Source: Candidatus Binataceae bacterium (GTDB lineage Bacteria; Desulfobacterota; Binatia; Binatales; Binataceae). From it: a stretch of 38,720 nucleotides of DNA. The DNA is taken from contig JAMXLL010000175.1 of the NCBI GenBank assembly GCA_024281015.1, forward strand, positions 1 through 38,720, written 5' to 3'. The notes under the pieces were generated by a model, which did not search any database, had not been told where the DNA came from, and saw nothing but the letters and a program-made list of their open reading frames with translations. A program made the translations under genes and the position numbers. Positions 17,207-26,355 of the stretch are shown here, one piece after another (the stretch's first letter is position 1; each line of letters begins with the position of its first letter).

Positions 17207-17611
17207 CGCGGTCCTCCCTTCATGCTAAGTTCATTTGTATATTTATACTGCCTCGCGCCTCTGTTTGCGCAAATTGGATACCACTGCAAGAATGAGCCGT
17301 AGTTTATAGATGGCCGGTAGAGATAGCTAGACCGGGATCGGGACTCTCTCGCGGAATGGTTGTTGACTTCGCGGTCGATTAGAAAAACACAATGAGGAAG
17401 CAGGCGCGTCAGGACCGAGGTTCTGAAAGCGCGTCATCATGGATATCTTACTTGACGCAGCCTTTGTTCGGTGCTTCCTTTGCGAGCTGTCGGCGTGGTT
17501 ACGCCGCTCCAGCCGTTGGATAGCAAGGTATGACGGCAGCCTGGATTTTGCCGTGCACGGCGGCAGCGATGCTCACGTGTGATTCACAGGCGCTCAGCTT
17601 CAGGGATTTTG
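17207..17611 (+). other. Divergent intergenic region between peptidase and FkbM operon
   Basis: This is about 400 bp holding the start region of the minus-strand peptidase and the leader of the plus-strand FkbM operon. On the minus strand an AT-rich stretch with TATAAATATAC (about 17237-17247) is the best -10 candidate for the peptidase. A 47-codon frame (17439-17582, plus) ends just before the FkbM gene but has no recognisable character. Nothing else is supported. Confidence 0.4.
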
Positions 17612-18868
17612 ATGAACTTCGTCTCATATGCCCAGAACCAGGAAGATGTGATGCTGTATCGGGCACTGCGCGATGTGAAGAATGGCTTTTACATCGATGT
17701 TGGAGCGCAGGATCCGGTCATCGATTCGGTGACCAAGGCCTTTTATGATCGCGGTTGGCATGGCATCAACATCGAACCGAGTGACGAATACTACCAAAAG
17801 CTTCAGATCGAACGCCCTCACGACATCAATTTGGCCACCGCGATCGGCATGCAACCAGGGGTGGTAACTTTCTACGAGGTCGCGCATACCGGTCTTTCCA
17901 CCACCAGTGCGGAGTACGCGCAACGCCATTCGCTAGCCGGTCACCAGATAGAGGCCCGTGCGGTGCCTTGCACGACTCTCGATAGTATTTGCGCCGAGCA
18001 TGGGGTCGGGACAGTTCATTTCCTGAAGATCGATGTAGAAGGGTCGGAGCGCGGCGTATTGGAAGGATTTTCATTTGCAACGATTCGTCCCTGGCTGGTC
18101 ATTGTTGAGGCGACCGAACCCAACAGCAATCGTCAACTCTTCACCGAATGGGAAAATCTGCTCCTCAACAGAAATTACCGGTTTGTCTACTTCGATGGAC
18201 TGAACCGCTTTTACGCAGCCGAAGAGCAGGCGGACCTGGCCCGACATTTTTCGTGCCCGCCCAACTGGTTCGATCAGTACGTCAGCTATCAGCTCTGGCA
18301 GACCCGGGCGGAATTGGAGGAGGTGAGAGCTGCCGAGAACAGCGCCTTGGTCAATTCTCTAAACCATATGTTGGCCGAGGTGCAAAGGCTGAGCGAGACC
18401 ATGGCCACCCGAGAGCTGACTCTTCAGTCCGCGATCAGCAATTTGCAAGACGCAGTAAAGGAACGCGAACAGCAGCTCGGCAGTCTCCAGGAGCTGACGG
18501 CCCAGCGTGAACGCCAGCTTGGCAGCTTGCAGGAATTGATGGCACAGCGTGATCGGCAGCTCGGGGCTTTGCAGGCAGATGTCGCAGCAGCCAGGAGACG
18601 CTTAAAATCGATCCGATCATCGGTCTCCTGGAAAATCACCAGTCCCCTACGCGAAATCAGGCGCGTCTTGCTCCGCGTTGCTGATATATTCCACCGGTCA
18701 AAACCCGCAGGTCCGCTACCCTCCGCGTTGGCCAACTCAGAGACGGCGGCGCCAGACGAGATTGCTGGGGGCCTGACTGAGCCCGCGCGGTTGCTTTACC
18801 GCAATTTGAGTGAGGCGGTGGCGCTTCAGCAAATCAAAGAAAAACCGCCAGCTGAGGAACATGTATGA
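17612..18868 (+). CDS. FkbM-family methyltransferase with C-terminal coiled coil
   Basis: The protein has 418 residues. ATG 17612 has AGGGA five bases upstream; an in-frame GTG at 17579 adds 11 residues and is less likely. Residues 1-235 are an FkbM/Methyltransf_21 domain: VSYAQNQEDVMLYRAL at the start, SAM motif YIDVGAQDP (27-35), acidic INIEPSD, and FLKIDVEGSE (138-146), the hallmark post-motif. Residues ~240-345 are a heptad-like coiled coil with three 14-residue repeats, followed by SVSWKITSPLRE, a short motif found at the base of coiled coils in capsule and O-antigen enzymes. FkbM proteins O-methylate sugars or polyketides, so sugar methylation is likely here. The stop overlaps the next start by ATGA, making this the first gene of the GT operon. 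Confidence 0.85.
   Translation: MNFVSYAQNQEDVMLYRALRDVKNGFYIDVGAQDPVIDSVTKAFYDRGWHGINIEPSDEYYQKLQIERPHDINLATAIGMQPGVVTFYEVAHTGLSTTSAEYAQRHSLAGHQIEARAVPCTTLDSICAEHGVGTVHFLKIDVEGSERGVLEGFSFATIRPWLVIVEATEPNSNRQLFTEWENLLLNRNYRFVYFDGLNRFYAAEEQADLARHFSCPPNWFDQYVSYQLWQTRAELEEVRAAENSALVNSLNHMLAEVQRLSETMATRELTLQSAISNLQDAVKEREQQLGSLQELTAQRERQLGSLQELMAQRDRQLGALQADVAAARRRLKSIRSSVSWKITSPLREIRRVLLRVADIFHRSKPAGPLPSALANSETAAPDEIAGGLTEPARLLYRNLSEAVALQQIKEKPPAEEHV
18473..18598 (+). repeat. Three tandem 42-bp repeats encoding a 14-residue coiled-coil unit
   Basis: Units at 18473-18514, 18515-18556 and 18557-18598 encode QLGSLQELTAQRER, QLGSLQELMAQRDR and QLGALQADVAAARR. The 14-residue period equals two heptads, so gain or loss of one unit would keep the coiled-coil register. 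The DNA copies have diverged at synonymous positions, so the array is not recent. Confidence 0.85.
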
Positions 18869-21800
18869 GGGTGGTGGTCGACCTCCAGGCCTTTCCACCA
18901 CGTGCCGGTGGCAATGGCGTCAACCGCTATTCTGCCGCGCTCGTCAGCGCGATGCTTAGACACCCGGGTGATCATGAGGTTAAAGTTGTTGTAACCCACT
19001 CGTCGGAAGAGCTCATTGAAGAGCTGCAGGACCGCTTCCCGGATCTGTTCCGCAGGGGAGCTTTCCATCTTTCGGCTATTCCACTTATAAGCACTGCTGC
19101 TGCGGCTCCTCGCTGGCATCGCATGGCGGCAGAACTTGTGCGGGAACACGCGCTTTTGCAGTTCCAGCCGGACGTTGTCCTCTGCGCTCCGCTGACCGGA
19201 CCGGCCGACGTCGTGACACTGTCAGAGCTACGTTGCGTCGCAATTCCTACTGCCATCGCGCTGTCGGCGGCGGCCGCTGCGACTCCTCCTGGAGCCGCGA
19301 CCGAGACGGGTGTTGACACTAGCGCCTCCCCAAACGGGCTCCACGTCAAGCCACGCTGGACAGCCGAACTGGTGCTGGTTCCATCTCAGTACTCCAGGAG
19401 CCTGCTTGTGGACGCCGTGGAGCTGTCGCCCGATCGTGTGTGGGTTGTTCAACCTGCGGTGAACGAGCAATTCAGCCCGGCGGTGGCGTCGGACGCGCAA
19501 ATCCAAGCTGTGAGAACGCGATTCGCAGCAGGCCAGGAATTTATCCTGTGCATCAATACTGGCGCTTCACGTGGCGGTGTCGAGCAACTGCTGGAAGCGT
19601 TTGGATTATTGCCGCGGCAAGTGCGCGAGGTAAATCGGCTGGTAATAGTGGATGCTGGCAATCCCGGCGAAGAGGAGCGACTGCTCCGGCTCGGGCACTC
19701 GAAAGGCTTGGCTGATAGCGAGTTGGTAATCGCCAGCGACATCCGCGACGACGAACTCGCAGAGCTGTACAAGAGTTGTAAACTGCTGGTTGTCCCGGGT
19801 TGGGACGCTGCGGCTGTCCAGCGTGCATCGGAGGGGATGAGCTGTGGCACCGCGGTGTTGGGCCCGGATCATCCCCAAATTCGAGAAATCATCGGGCGCG
19901 GCGATGCTCTTTTCGACGCCGGGTCGGATCGTCACGTTAGCGACAAGATTTACGAAATCCTAACACGCTCGCAATTGCGCGAAGAATTGAAGTTACATGC
20001 CATAGGACAAGTGCAGAGGTTCTCTGCACAAACGAGTGCCCGCCTGGCGTTGGAAGCTTTGGAAAGGCTGCATACGTCGCGCTCGTCGAAGTCCAAACGA
20101 GCATCGGTCCCGGCGAAAGCGCGGCCTCGAATGGCCTACGTGTCGCCGTTGCCGCCGGAACGATCCGGAATAGCCGACTATAGTGCTGAGCTGCTGCCAG
20201 AGCTCGCCAGGTACTTTGACATAGAGCTGGTCACAGACCTTTCCGAAATTGCCGACCCAGTTTTGGATCGCCAGTTTCGCCGAATACTATTCAGGGACTT
20301 CGAAAGAACAGCGCGCGACTACGACGCCATTCTCTATCATATCGGTAACTCGCCGTTTCATGTCCGAATACCATCGTTGCTCGAGCGTTATCCCGGCACT
20401 GTTGTCTTGCACGACTTCTTCTTGAGCCACCTTTTTAATCGGCTCGAATCCACTGACGGCATATCTTTGTGGCGCAATCTTTACATGTCTCACGGTTACT
20501 CTGGCTTGATCGCGCGTGCGCGCGAAGGTTCCGAGGCGGCGCTGTGGGCGTATCCTTGCAATCTGGCGGTGCTTCAGCACGCTGCTGGGGTAATTGTCCA
20601 TTCGGAGCACGTCGCACACTTGGCCCGTCAATGGTTCGGAATACGGACGGAGCAATGGAAGGTTATTCCCCAGCTGCGCAGAATGCCGCGGGGTGCGAAT
20701 CGAGAGAAGGCCCGCAAGGCGCTAGGTATTCCCCATGAGACATTCTTGGTTTGTTCGTTCGGATTCTTGTCCGAAGCCAAATTAAACGATTTGCTCTTCC
20801 GAAGTTGGATCGCGTCCAGCGTATCCCGCCAGCCAAACTGCTGCCTGGTGTTTGTCGGCGGCGACGGGTTCGGCCGGCCCTATCAGGTCAACGGCCTGCC
20901 CTCGAGCCAGATCCGAGCGACTGGATACGTAAGTAAGCAAGAATACGACCTGTATCTGGCCGCGGCCGATGTCGGTGTTCAGTTGCGGAGCGATCTCTCC
21001 CGAGGCGAAACCCCTCGTTCCGTGCTCGATTGCATGGCGCATGGAATGGCGACAGTGGTGAATTCGCACCCGGCATTAATGGATCTGCCAGACGACTCGG
21101 TGCTTCGGATGAAGGAGAGCAGCGAGCAGGAATTAATCGCTGCTTTTGAGACTTTGTATCGGGAACCTGGATTGCGGGCGGCGCTTGGACGCCGTGCACA
21201 ACAGTACGTGAAAGCTACACGCAGTCCTGCGATTATCGCGAGCAAATATGCAGAAGCAGTCAGGCAATCCGTGGACCACGACCCTGTTAGCCTGACGAAC
21301 CGCATTGTTTCGAAAGGCGCAGAGCTCGTCGCCAGCGCGCGGCCTTCCAATGAGGAGTTAGCGTCAGTTGCAGCTAGTATCGCGGAAAACACTAACCGTA
21401 ACGGCATTCCTCAGCTGCTGGTCGATGTTACGATCCTCGTCATGGTGGGAGATTACCGGACTGGGATCCAGCGAGTTACTCGAGGGATTCTGGCTCATTT
21501 GCTGGAGAACCCCCCTCCAGGCTGGCGGATAGAGCCGGTTTATCGCCGCCATCGTGAAACCTACCGCTATGCTCGCAGCTTCGTCGGTAAATACCTGGGT
21601 CTGGAACGGTTCACTCTTGAAGATGCGGCGGTCGCGGTGAATCCAGGAGACATTTTTTTAGGCTTGGATTGGGATGCGGGAATAGCAATCGATCAGCGGG
21701 CAGCGAATTGGGTGCGACACCACCGGCAGCGCGGGATGAGAACCGTCTTCACGGTCTACGATCTGTTGCCGCTGCAGCACCCCGAGTGGTTTAAACCCGA

Positions 21801-22701
21801 CATGCCCTCGGCATTTCACGGTTGGTTATCGCTAATCTGCCGGCTGACCGACGCGTTCGCCTGTATCTCCCGTGCCGTGGCTGATGACATGCTGAAATGG
21901 CTCGAGGAGTTTTCGGCGCTCGCGCCTCGCGCCTTTGATATTGGCTATTTTCAGTTGGGGAGTGACATCGAGTCGAGCTGGGCAAGCCAGGGACTGAGCC
22001 CGGATAACAAGCAGCTCATGGCCACCCTGAAGGGACGAGAGGTTCTGCTGATGGTCGGAACGGTGGAGCCACGCAAGGGCCATGGCCAGGCGCTGGCAGC
22101 CATCGAAAGTCTGTGGGCGGCGGGCGAGAAGATAAACCTGGTTATCTGTGGCCGCCAGGGCTGGATGGTCGATTCACTCGCGGGACGCCTTCGATCCCAC
22201 CCTGAGCTGGGGCGGCGGCTGTTTTGGCTGGAGCAGGCCAGTGATGAGGTCCTGCAGCAACTGTACTCGACGGCCTCCGCCCTGTTGATGGCGTCCGAAG
22301 GGGAAGGGTTCGGCTTGCCCTTAGTTGAGGCAGCGCACCACGCTTTGCCGATTATCAGCCGCGACGTGCCAGTGTTTCGGGAAGTCGCTGGTGAAAACGC
22401 CTTTTACTTCTCTGGCAACGACCCTACTAAGTTGGCCGCTGCATTGGTGAGGTGGTTCGAGCTTTATAGGCGTGGGGAACACCCCAGGTCTAGCAGGCCG
22501 CCGACGTGGCAGCAGAGCACACAGCAACTGTTACGGATCGCGCTGGGGGGAACTGCATATCGCCGCTGGCAGGGTTCACGGACCCGTGTCAGCCGGTTGT
22601 CTACTCCTGATTGGTATGAGAACGGTGCGATCGATCATGTTGTGTCCGCCCGGCGAGCGGCATCAGATCGCGAGCCCCACCGCACAATCGAAATCGACTA
22701 G
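18865..22701 (+). CDS. Giant multidomain glycosyltransferase with three GT-B (GT4-like) modules
   Basis: The protein has 1278 residues. ATG 18865 overlaps the FkbM stop and has GAGGA six bases upstream. Module 1 (1 to ~400) starts MRVVVDLQAFPPRAGG. Module 2 (~420-800) starts PRMAYVSPLPPERSGIADYS and contains SRGETPRSVLDCM. Module 3 (~850-1230) starts LVDVTILVMVGDYRTGIQRV and contains EGEGFGLPLVEA (E1147 and E1155 make the EX7E motif of retaining GT4 enzymes). In module 1 the equivalent of the first Glu is Ala315 and GFG reads AAV. Known multi-module GTs (WbdA-like) build repeat units or polymers of O-antigens. Here module 3 is the safest catalytic unit, module 2 follows its own family pattern, and module 1 may be structural. 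It acts in the cytoplasm, probably at the membrane on a lipid-linked acceptor. Confidence 0.88.
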   Translation: MRVVVDLQAFPPRAGGNGVNRYSAALVSAMLRHPGDHEVKVVVTHSSEELIEELQDRFPDLFRRGAFHLSAIPLISTAAAAPRWHRMAAELVREHALLQFQPDVVLCAPLTGPADVVTLSELRCVAIPTAIALSAAAAATPPGAATETGVDTSASPNGLHVKPRWTAELVLVPSQYSRSLLVDAVELSPDRVWVVQPAVNEQFSPAVASDAQIQAVRTRFAAGQEFILCINTGASRGGVEQLLEAFGLLPRQVREVNRLVIVDAGNPGEEERLLRLGHSKGLADSELVIASDIRDDELAELYKSCKLLVVPGWDAAAVQRASEGMSCGTAVLGPDHPQIREIIGRGDALFDAGSDRHVSDKIYEILTRSQLREELKLHAIGQVQRFSAQTSARLALEALERLHTSRSSKSKRASVPAKARPRMAYVSPLPPERSGIADYSAELLPELARYFDIELVTDLSEIADPVLDRQFRRILFRDFERTARDYDAILYHIGNSPFHVRIPSLLERYPGTVVLHDFFLSHLFNRLESTDGISLWRNLYMSHGYSGLIARAREGSEAALWAYPCNLAVLQHAAGVIVHSEHVAHLARQWFGIRTEQWKVIPQLRRMPRGANREKARKALGIPHETFLVCSFGFLSEAKLNDLLFRSWIASSVSRQPNCCLVFVGGDGFGRPYQVNGLPSSQIRATGYVSKQEYDLYLAAADVGVQLRSDLSRGETPRSVLDCMAHGMATVVNSHPALMDLPDDSVLRMKESSEQELIAAFETLYREPGLRAALGRRAQQYVKATRSPAIIASKYAEAVRQSVDHDPVSLTNRIVSKGAELVASARPSNEELASVAASIAENTNRNGIPQLLVDVTILVMVGDYRTGIQRVTRGILAHLLENPPPGWRIEPVYRRHRETYRYARSFVGKYLGLERFTLEDAAVAVNPGDIFLGLDWDAGIAIDQRAANWVRHHRQRGMRTVFTVYDLLPLQHPEWFKPDMPSAFHGWLSLICRLTDAFACISRAVADDMLKWLEEFSALAPRAFDIGYFQLGSDIESSWASQGLSPDNKQLMATLKGREVLLMVGTVEPRKGHGQALAAIESLWAAGEKINLVICGRQGWMVDSLAGRLRSHPELGRRLFWLEQASDEVLQQLYSTASALLMASEGEGFGLPLVEAAHHALPIISRDVPVFREVAGENAFYFSGNDPTKLAAALVRWFELYRRGEHPRSSRPPTWQQSTQQLLRIALGGTAYRRWQGSRTRVSRLSTPDWYENGAIDHVVSARRAASDREPHRTIEID

Positions 22702-25063
22702 GCTTGGCCATCACGCGGTGTTTCCGAATCTGCCCATTGAGCCGTCTGTCAATACGCGGCCTGCGGCGCGCGTCTGCATCGCCACCTACGAGATCCTCGG
22801 ACCGTCGAAAAACGGCGGCATCGGTACCGCATATCACTCGCTCGCAACCACCCTGGCTGCGGCCAATCATCGCGTGACGATTCTGTATCTTTGGGCGGGG
22901 CGTTCAGGCGAGGCAGAGATGCGATACTGGGAAAGCCAGTTTCGCGAGTTGGGCATTACATTTGTCCCGCTTCGAGCCTCGTCAGGAATCCACGGGGTGC
23001 CCGACTGTATGCATGTGGCGTTCGATGCGCACTCGTGGCTGCGAAAGCAGCAATTCGACATCATTCATTTTCCCGAGCTTCACGGTCACGCTTATTACTG
23101 CGTCCTGGCCAAACGCCAGGGATTGGACTTCCATCGCACAACCTTGTGCATCGGCACTCACAGTCCCATCTCCTGGATCCGCGAGCAGAATAAAGAAGGT
23201 CCGTATAGCCCTGACGAACTGGAGATGGATTTCATGGAGCGCCGATGTGTGGCGCTGGCCGACGTCGTTGTGAGTCCGAGCCAGTATATGCTCGGTTGGA
23301 TGCGACGAAATGGGTTTGTATTGCCCGCACAGTGTTACGTGCAACAAAATATTGCGCCGTCTCAATCAGTCGCAGCGATGAACTGGAAGAAGAGGGAACC
23401 CTTCCAGAAGACCCCGGAGTTGGTTTTCTTCGGGAGGCTCGAAGCACGTAAGGGTATCAGCCTATTCTGCGACGCGCTTGATCTTTTGAAACGCGAGAAC
23501 CTCCCACCGTTTGGCGTTACTTTCCTTGGAAAGAATGGCCGGATAGACCGGCAGGATGGAGCCGGCTATATCAGGGCGCGGGCGGAACAATGGACATTTC
23601 CTTGTCGGATATTGACCGATTACGGGCGCGACGCGGCATTACAGTTCCTCGCCGAAGATGCGGGCCGAATCGCGGTCATCCCCTCGTTCGAAGATAATTT
23701 GCCGAATACCGTGATGGAATGTTTGGCGGTCGACATTCCTTTCCTGGCGGCCAAAAGCGGAGGAATTCCTGAGCTGATTGCCCTTTCCGACGTCGAACGG
23801 ACGACTTTCCCGCCGGATAGCGCCCAACTCGCTCGGCGTCTGACTCTCGCAATTCGGAATGGGGTGGCTGTGGCCAAGCCCGCGATCGAACCCGAGGAGA
23901 ACCGGAGCAGATGGTTAAATTGGCATGCCGCCTTGGCCTCTGATCCCGACCACCATGGGGAACTGAGCGCCGGCCGACAATCCGCACAACCGCTCGTCAC
24001 CGTCTGTTTGAATTACCGAGGCAACTGCGAGTTGCTGCAGCACAGCCTGGACTCGGTGCGGCGCCAGACCTATGAACGTCTTGAAGTTCTACTCTGTGAC
24101 TGCACGGCTGAGAAAGAGGAGGGGCAGCTACAGCGCGTCGCCCAGAATTTCGACTCTAAGAATTGGCGAATACTTCGGACTGGTGCCAGCTGCAACAGCG
24201 TGCCCATAGCTGAGGCAACGGGCGAATATATATTGTTTATCGAAGGATCCGATTATCTAGCCCAGGATGCTATCAGCGTTTTCGTCAGCGTGGCCAACCA
24301 AATCAGGGCGGATGTCCTGACCTGCTTTCTTGCTCATTTTAGCGGCGCGGAAGAACCTGCGGAAGAGAACTTGCTGGGGCATTGTCTGTTCCTGGGCTGC
24401 GCCGCGGTTTCCGGTGTGTTTCGCAATTACTTCGGCCAGAGGGCTGTCTTCGTCAAAAAAGATACCCTCATGCGATTGGGGGGCTTTCCGGTAAGCTCGC
24501 CACGTGAGATCGCCGACTGGGAATTCTTGGCACGAGCCGTTCTTATGGATTCTCGAATGGACGTCGTCCCGGTCCCACTTGCGTGGTGTCCCATCTTTGA
24601 TCAATCAGGCTCAAACGTTCCGGTAGTGTATCACCGGCAATTGCAGGCCATTATTCCGTATGCGCAAGCAATGCCACCGGCGCTACGGGACCTCCCCAAG
24701 GCTGCGATGACAATGGGACTGCACCATAACCATCTGTTAAGGCGCTTTTATGACAGTCCCGCACGCACCATTCTTCAGCGGCTCGCCATAGACGGCAAGG
24801 ACCACAGTTGGGAGCAGCTCATACCCGACGAAGGCGCGTTGTTCTTGGCGCTGAACCGAATGCCCAGGCGGGCTCGGAAGAAAATAACGTCCATCCTTGA
24901 CGCGTGGCTGGATTATTCACAGGCTCGAGCAGCGCTCCCGCCAGTCGGCATGCAGCGTATATCACACATCGCGCGCCAATTGCTCAGAGGCCACTATCAC
25001 CGGTATGGCCACGGCTTCGGTAGCGCGCTTCGAGATCTGCGCAAACCTTCGCAAACCACATAA
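22637..25063 (+). CDS. Fusion glycosyltransferase: GT4 module + degenerate GT2 module
   Basis: The protein has 808 residues from ATG 22637, which would overlap the previous gene by 65 bp. ATG 22616 and GTG 22718 (just after that gene's stop) are alternatives, and none has a clear Shine-Dalgarno. The GT4 module starts at RVCIATYEILGPSKNGGIG (45 on) and continues through FFGRLEARKGI and SFEDNLPNTVMECLA, with donor-site glutamates present. From residue ~452 a GT2 fold begins (PLVTVCLNYRG, DSVRRQTYERLEVLLCD), but the usual DDGSTD reads CDCTAE (487-492) and the usual D-A-D-D reads E-G-S-D (536-539). The GT2 half may therefore not bind metal or nucleotide normally. The last ~150 residues are helical. 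The gene is third in the operon with the FkbM and triple-GT genes and is likely part of the same chain-building machinery. Confidence 0.82.
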   Translation: MLCPPGERHQIASPTAQSKSTRLGHHAVFPNLPIEPSVNTRPAARVCIATYEILGPSKNGGIGTAYHSLATTLAAANHRVTILYLWAGRSGEAEMRYWESQFRELGITFVPLRASSGIHGVPDCMHVAFDAHSWLRKQQFDIIHFPELHGHAYYCVLAKRQGLDFHRTTLCIGTHSPISWIREQNKEGPYSPDELEMDFMERRCVALADVVVSPSQYMLGWMRRNGFVLPAQCYVQQNIAPSQSVAAMNWKKREPFQKTPELVFFGRLEARKGISLFCDALDLLKRENLPPFGVTFLGKNGRIDRQDGAGYIRARAEQWTFPCRILTDYGRDAALQFLAEDAGRIAVIPSFEDNLPNTVMECLAVDIPFLAAKSGGIPELIALSDVERTTFPPDSAQLARRLTLAIRNGVAVAKPAIEPEENRSRWLNWHAALASDPDHHGELSAGRQSAQPLVTVCLNYRGNCELLQHSLDSVRRQTYERLEVLLCDCTAEKEEGQLQRVAQNFDSKNWRILRTGASCNSVPIAEATGEYILFIEGSDYLAQDAISVFVSVANQIRADVLTCFLAHFSGAEEPAEENLLGHCLFLGCAAVSGVFRNYFGQRAVFVKKDTLMRLGGFPVSSPREIADWEFLARAVLMDSRMDVVPVPLAWCPIFDQSGSNVPVVYHRQLQAIIPYAQAMPPALRDLPKAAMTMGLHHNHLLRRFYDSPARTILQRLAIDGKDHSWEQLIPDEGALFLALNRMPRRARKKITSILDAWLDYSQARAALPPVGMQRISHIARQLLRGHYHRYGHGFGSALRDLRKPSQTT

Positions 25064-25077
25064 CGAGGACAGAGAAA

Positions 25078-25827
25078 TTGATCCTCTCTGAGCAGTTTGG
25101 ATTCGTCTTCATCAAGGGTAAGCGCGTCGGCGGAACCAGCGTCGAAATGCTTCTTTCCGCAGTTTGTGGCCAAAACGACATCGTCACCCCAATTGCGCCT
25201 GTCGACGAACTCGAACGAATGCGGTTCGGAGGGCGGGCGCGCAATTATGCCATGGACCGGCAGCGCGAAGACGCCTATCTCGAACTGATCAAATCGACGC
25301 CGCGCAAAGCGCTCGCCCAGGTTTCCGTGCCGAAGGAGCGCTATTACAACCACATGCCGCTCCGGGAGGTGATGGCGCTATACGGTCCTGCGGTTTCTTC
25401 CTTTGACATAGTCTGCGTGGAACGATCGCCGTTTGCCAAAATCCTGTCATGGGCGAATTGGCTCGCCAGTTCAGAGGCATATTTGTCCGGCGGAAAATTA
25501 CAGAACAACCTCCAGGCTTTGCGATCTTCGGTCAACCGTATCTTCGATAATGGCGAATTTGCTGAAGTAAAGAATATCGACCTCTACCGCGGCGAGGACG
25601 GCCGCGTCGCGGCATCGGCGCTGCGCTACGAGAGTCTCGAAAGCGATGTGCGAAGATTCCTCAATTCGCACGCGATCCATAAGATACCGGCCCTCCCGCG
25701 GGCTAAGGCCGGCCTCATGTCGGATAACCTGGAACCCCGCGACTTCTTCTCAAACGAACAATTGCTCAGAATCAACGAAGTATTCGCGGAAGAATTCGAC
25801 GCATTTGGCTATTCTCGCCTAGCTTAG
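25078..25827 (+). CDS. PAPS-dependent sulfotransferase family protein
   Basis: The protein has 249 residues from TTG 25078, with GAGGA eight bases upstream, 14 bp after the previous stop. FVFIKGKRVGGTSVEMLL (9-26) is the PAPS 5'-phosphosulfate-binding loop, in the K-x-x-G-T-S form of the sulfotransferase group that starts with a short beta strand. FDIVCVERSPFAKILSWANW supplies the 3'-phosphate-binding Arg and Ser. YNHMPLREVMALYG matches the conserved YNHMPA(R/K)E block of bacterial members. It should transfer sulfate from PAPS to a hydroxyl, most likely on the sugar chain made by the two upstream glycosyltransferases, in the cytoplasm. It is the last gene of this operon. It is clearly different in sequence from the other two sulfotransferases in the window. 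Confidence 0.8.
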   Translation: MILSEQFGFVFIKGKRVGGTSVEMLLSAVCGQNDIVTPIAPVDELERMRFGGRARNYAMDRQREDAYLELIKSTPRKALAQVSVPKERYYNHMPLREVMALYGPAVSSFDIVCVERSPFAKILSWANWLASSEAYLSGGKLQNNLQALRSSVNRIFDNGEFAEVKNIDLYRGEDGRVAASALRYESLESDVRRFLNSHAIHKIPALPRAKAGLMSDNLEPRDFFSNEQLLRINEVFAEEFDAFGYSRLA

Positions 25828-26289
25828 CCACACATAGCTGAAAGCGGTTTCCAGTCGCGATCTGGATCTCTCGGTCGTCACGGGTGTTATAGCGGTGGCG
25901 CCGCGGTAAGGGCTGGGCGTCACGGCGTTGCCGCACCTAAGGATGCGCCGCTTGGGATCAGACTTGCTATTCCACTCGATACTTGATGCCTGAAGACGTC
26001 TGAAAGTAATCAAGGTCAATACTAGATGACCGTAAGGAATATTAGGCTAAGATGAACGTTAGATAACAACTCATAGGGCATCGCTCTTGCTCCCTCCCTT
26101 ACGAGTTGGCGGCGCAAACTACGGGAGAGCAAGCGGTGACGGAAAAGCACGCAGGCTGCAGATGCCTGACGACTATACTGCGGTTCATCGCGCATCTCGC
26201 TGGTGGCGCGTCGAAAACCAGCTTCCCACAGGGCAGATCCAACTCACGTCCACGTCCGCCGCCCTACTCATTCCATTTTGCTTGAAGTC

Positions 26290-26307
26290 GCCTCGAATCT
26301 TCGAGGC
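26290..26307 (+). promoter_or_regulatory. Leader hairpin 1 (near-palindrome)
   Basis: GCCTCGAA (26290-26297) and TTCGAGGC (26300-26307) are perfect inverted copies separated by TC. It may form an RNA hairpin in the leader of the secreted-protein gene, or be a protein-binding palindrome. It is not followed by a T-run, so it is not a standard terminator for the upstream operon. Confidence 0.5.
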
Positions 26308-26335
26308 TTAAGCACTTGCAGTCGGTAAACACTAG

Positions 26336-26355
26336 ACGTTCGCTGAAGCGAACGT
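26336..26355 (+). promoter_or_regulatory. Leader hairpin 2 abutting the Shine-Dalgarno
   Basis: ACGTTCGCT (26336-26344) and AGCGAACGT (26347-26355) are perfect nine-base inverted copies around GA. The stem ends directly against GGGGGA (26356-26361), the ribosome-binding site for ATG 26373. It could protect the 5' end of the mRNA or tune ribosome access. Confidence 0.6.

Noticed and set aside
17439-17582. 47-codon plus-strand frame before the FkbM gene
   Set aside because: No Shine-Dalgarno, no recognisable motif, and it ends before the FkbM start; kept only as a note in the intergenic entry.
18473-18598. 42-bp repeats as a CRISPR or mobile-element signature
   Set aside because: They are directly adjacent in-frame coding repeats with no spacers and encode a coiled coil.
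26087-26311. 74-codon frame upstream of the secreted protein
   Set aside because: No ribosome-binding site, unlikely composition, and it runs through the leader palindrome.
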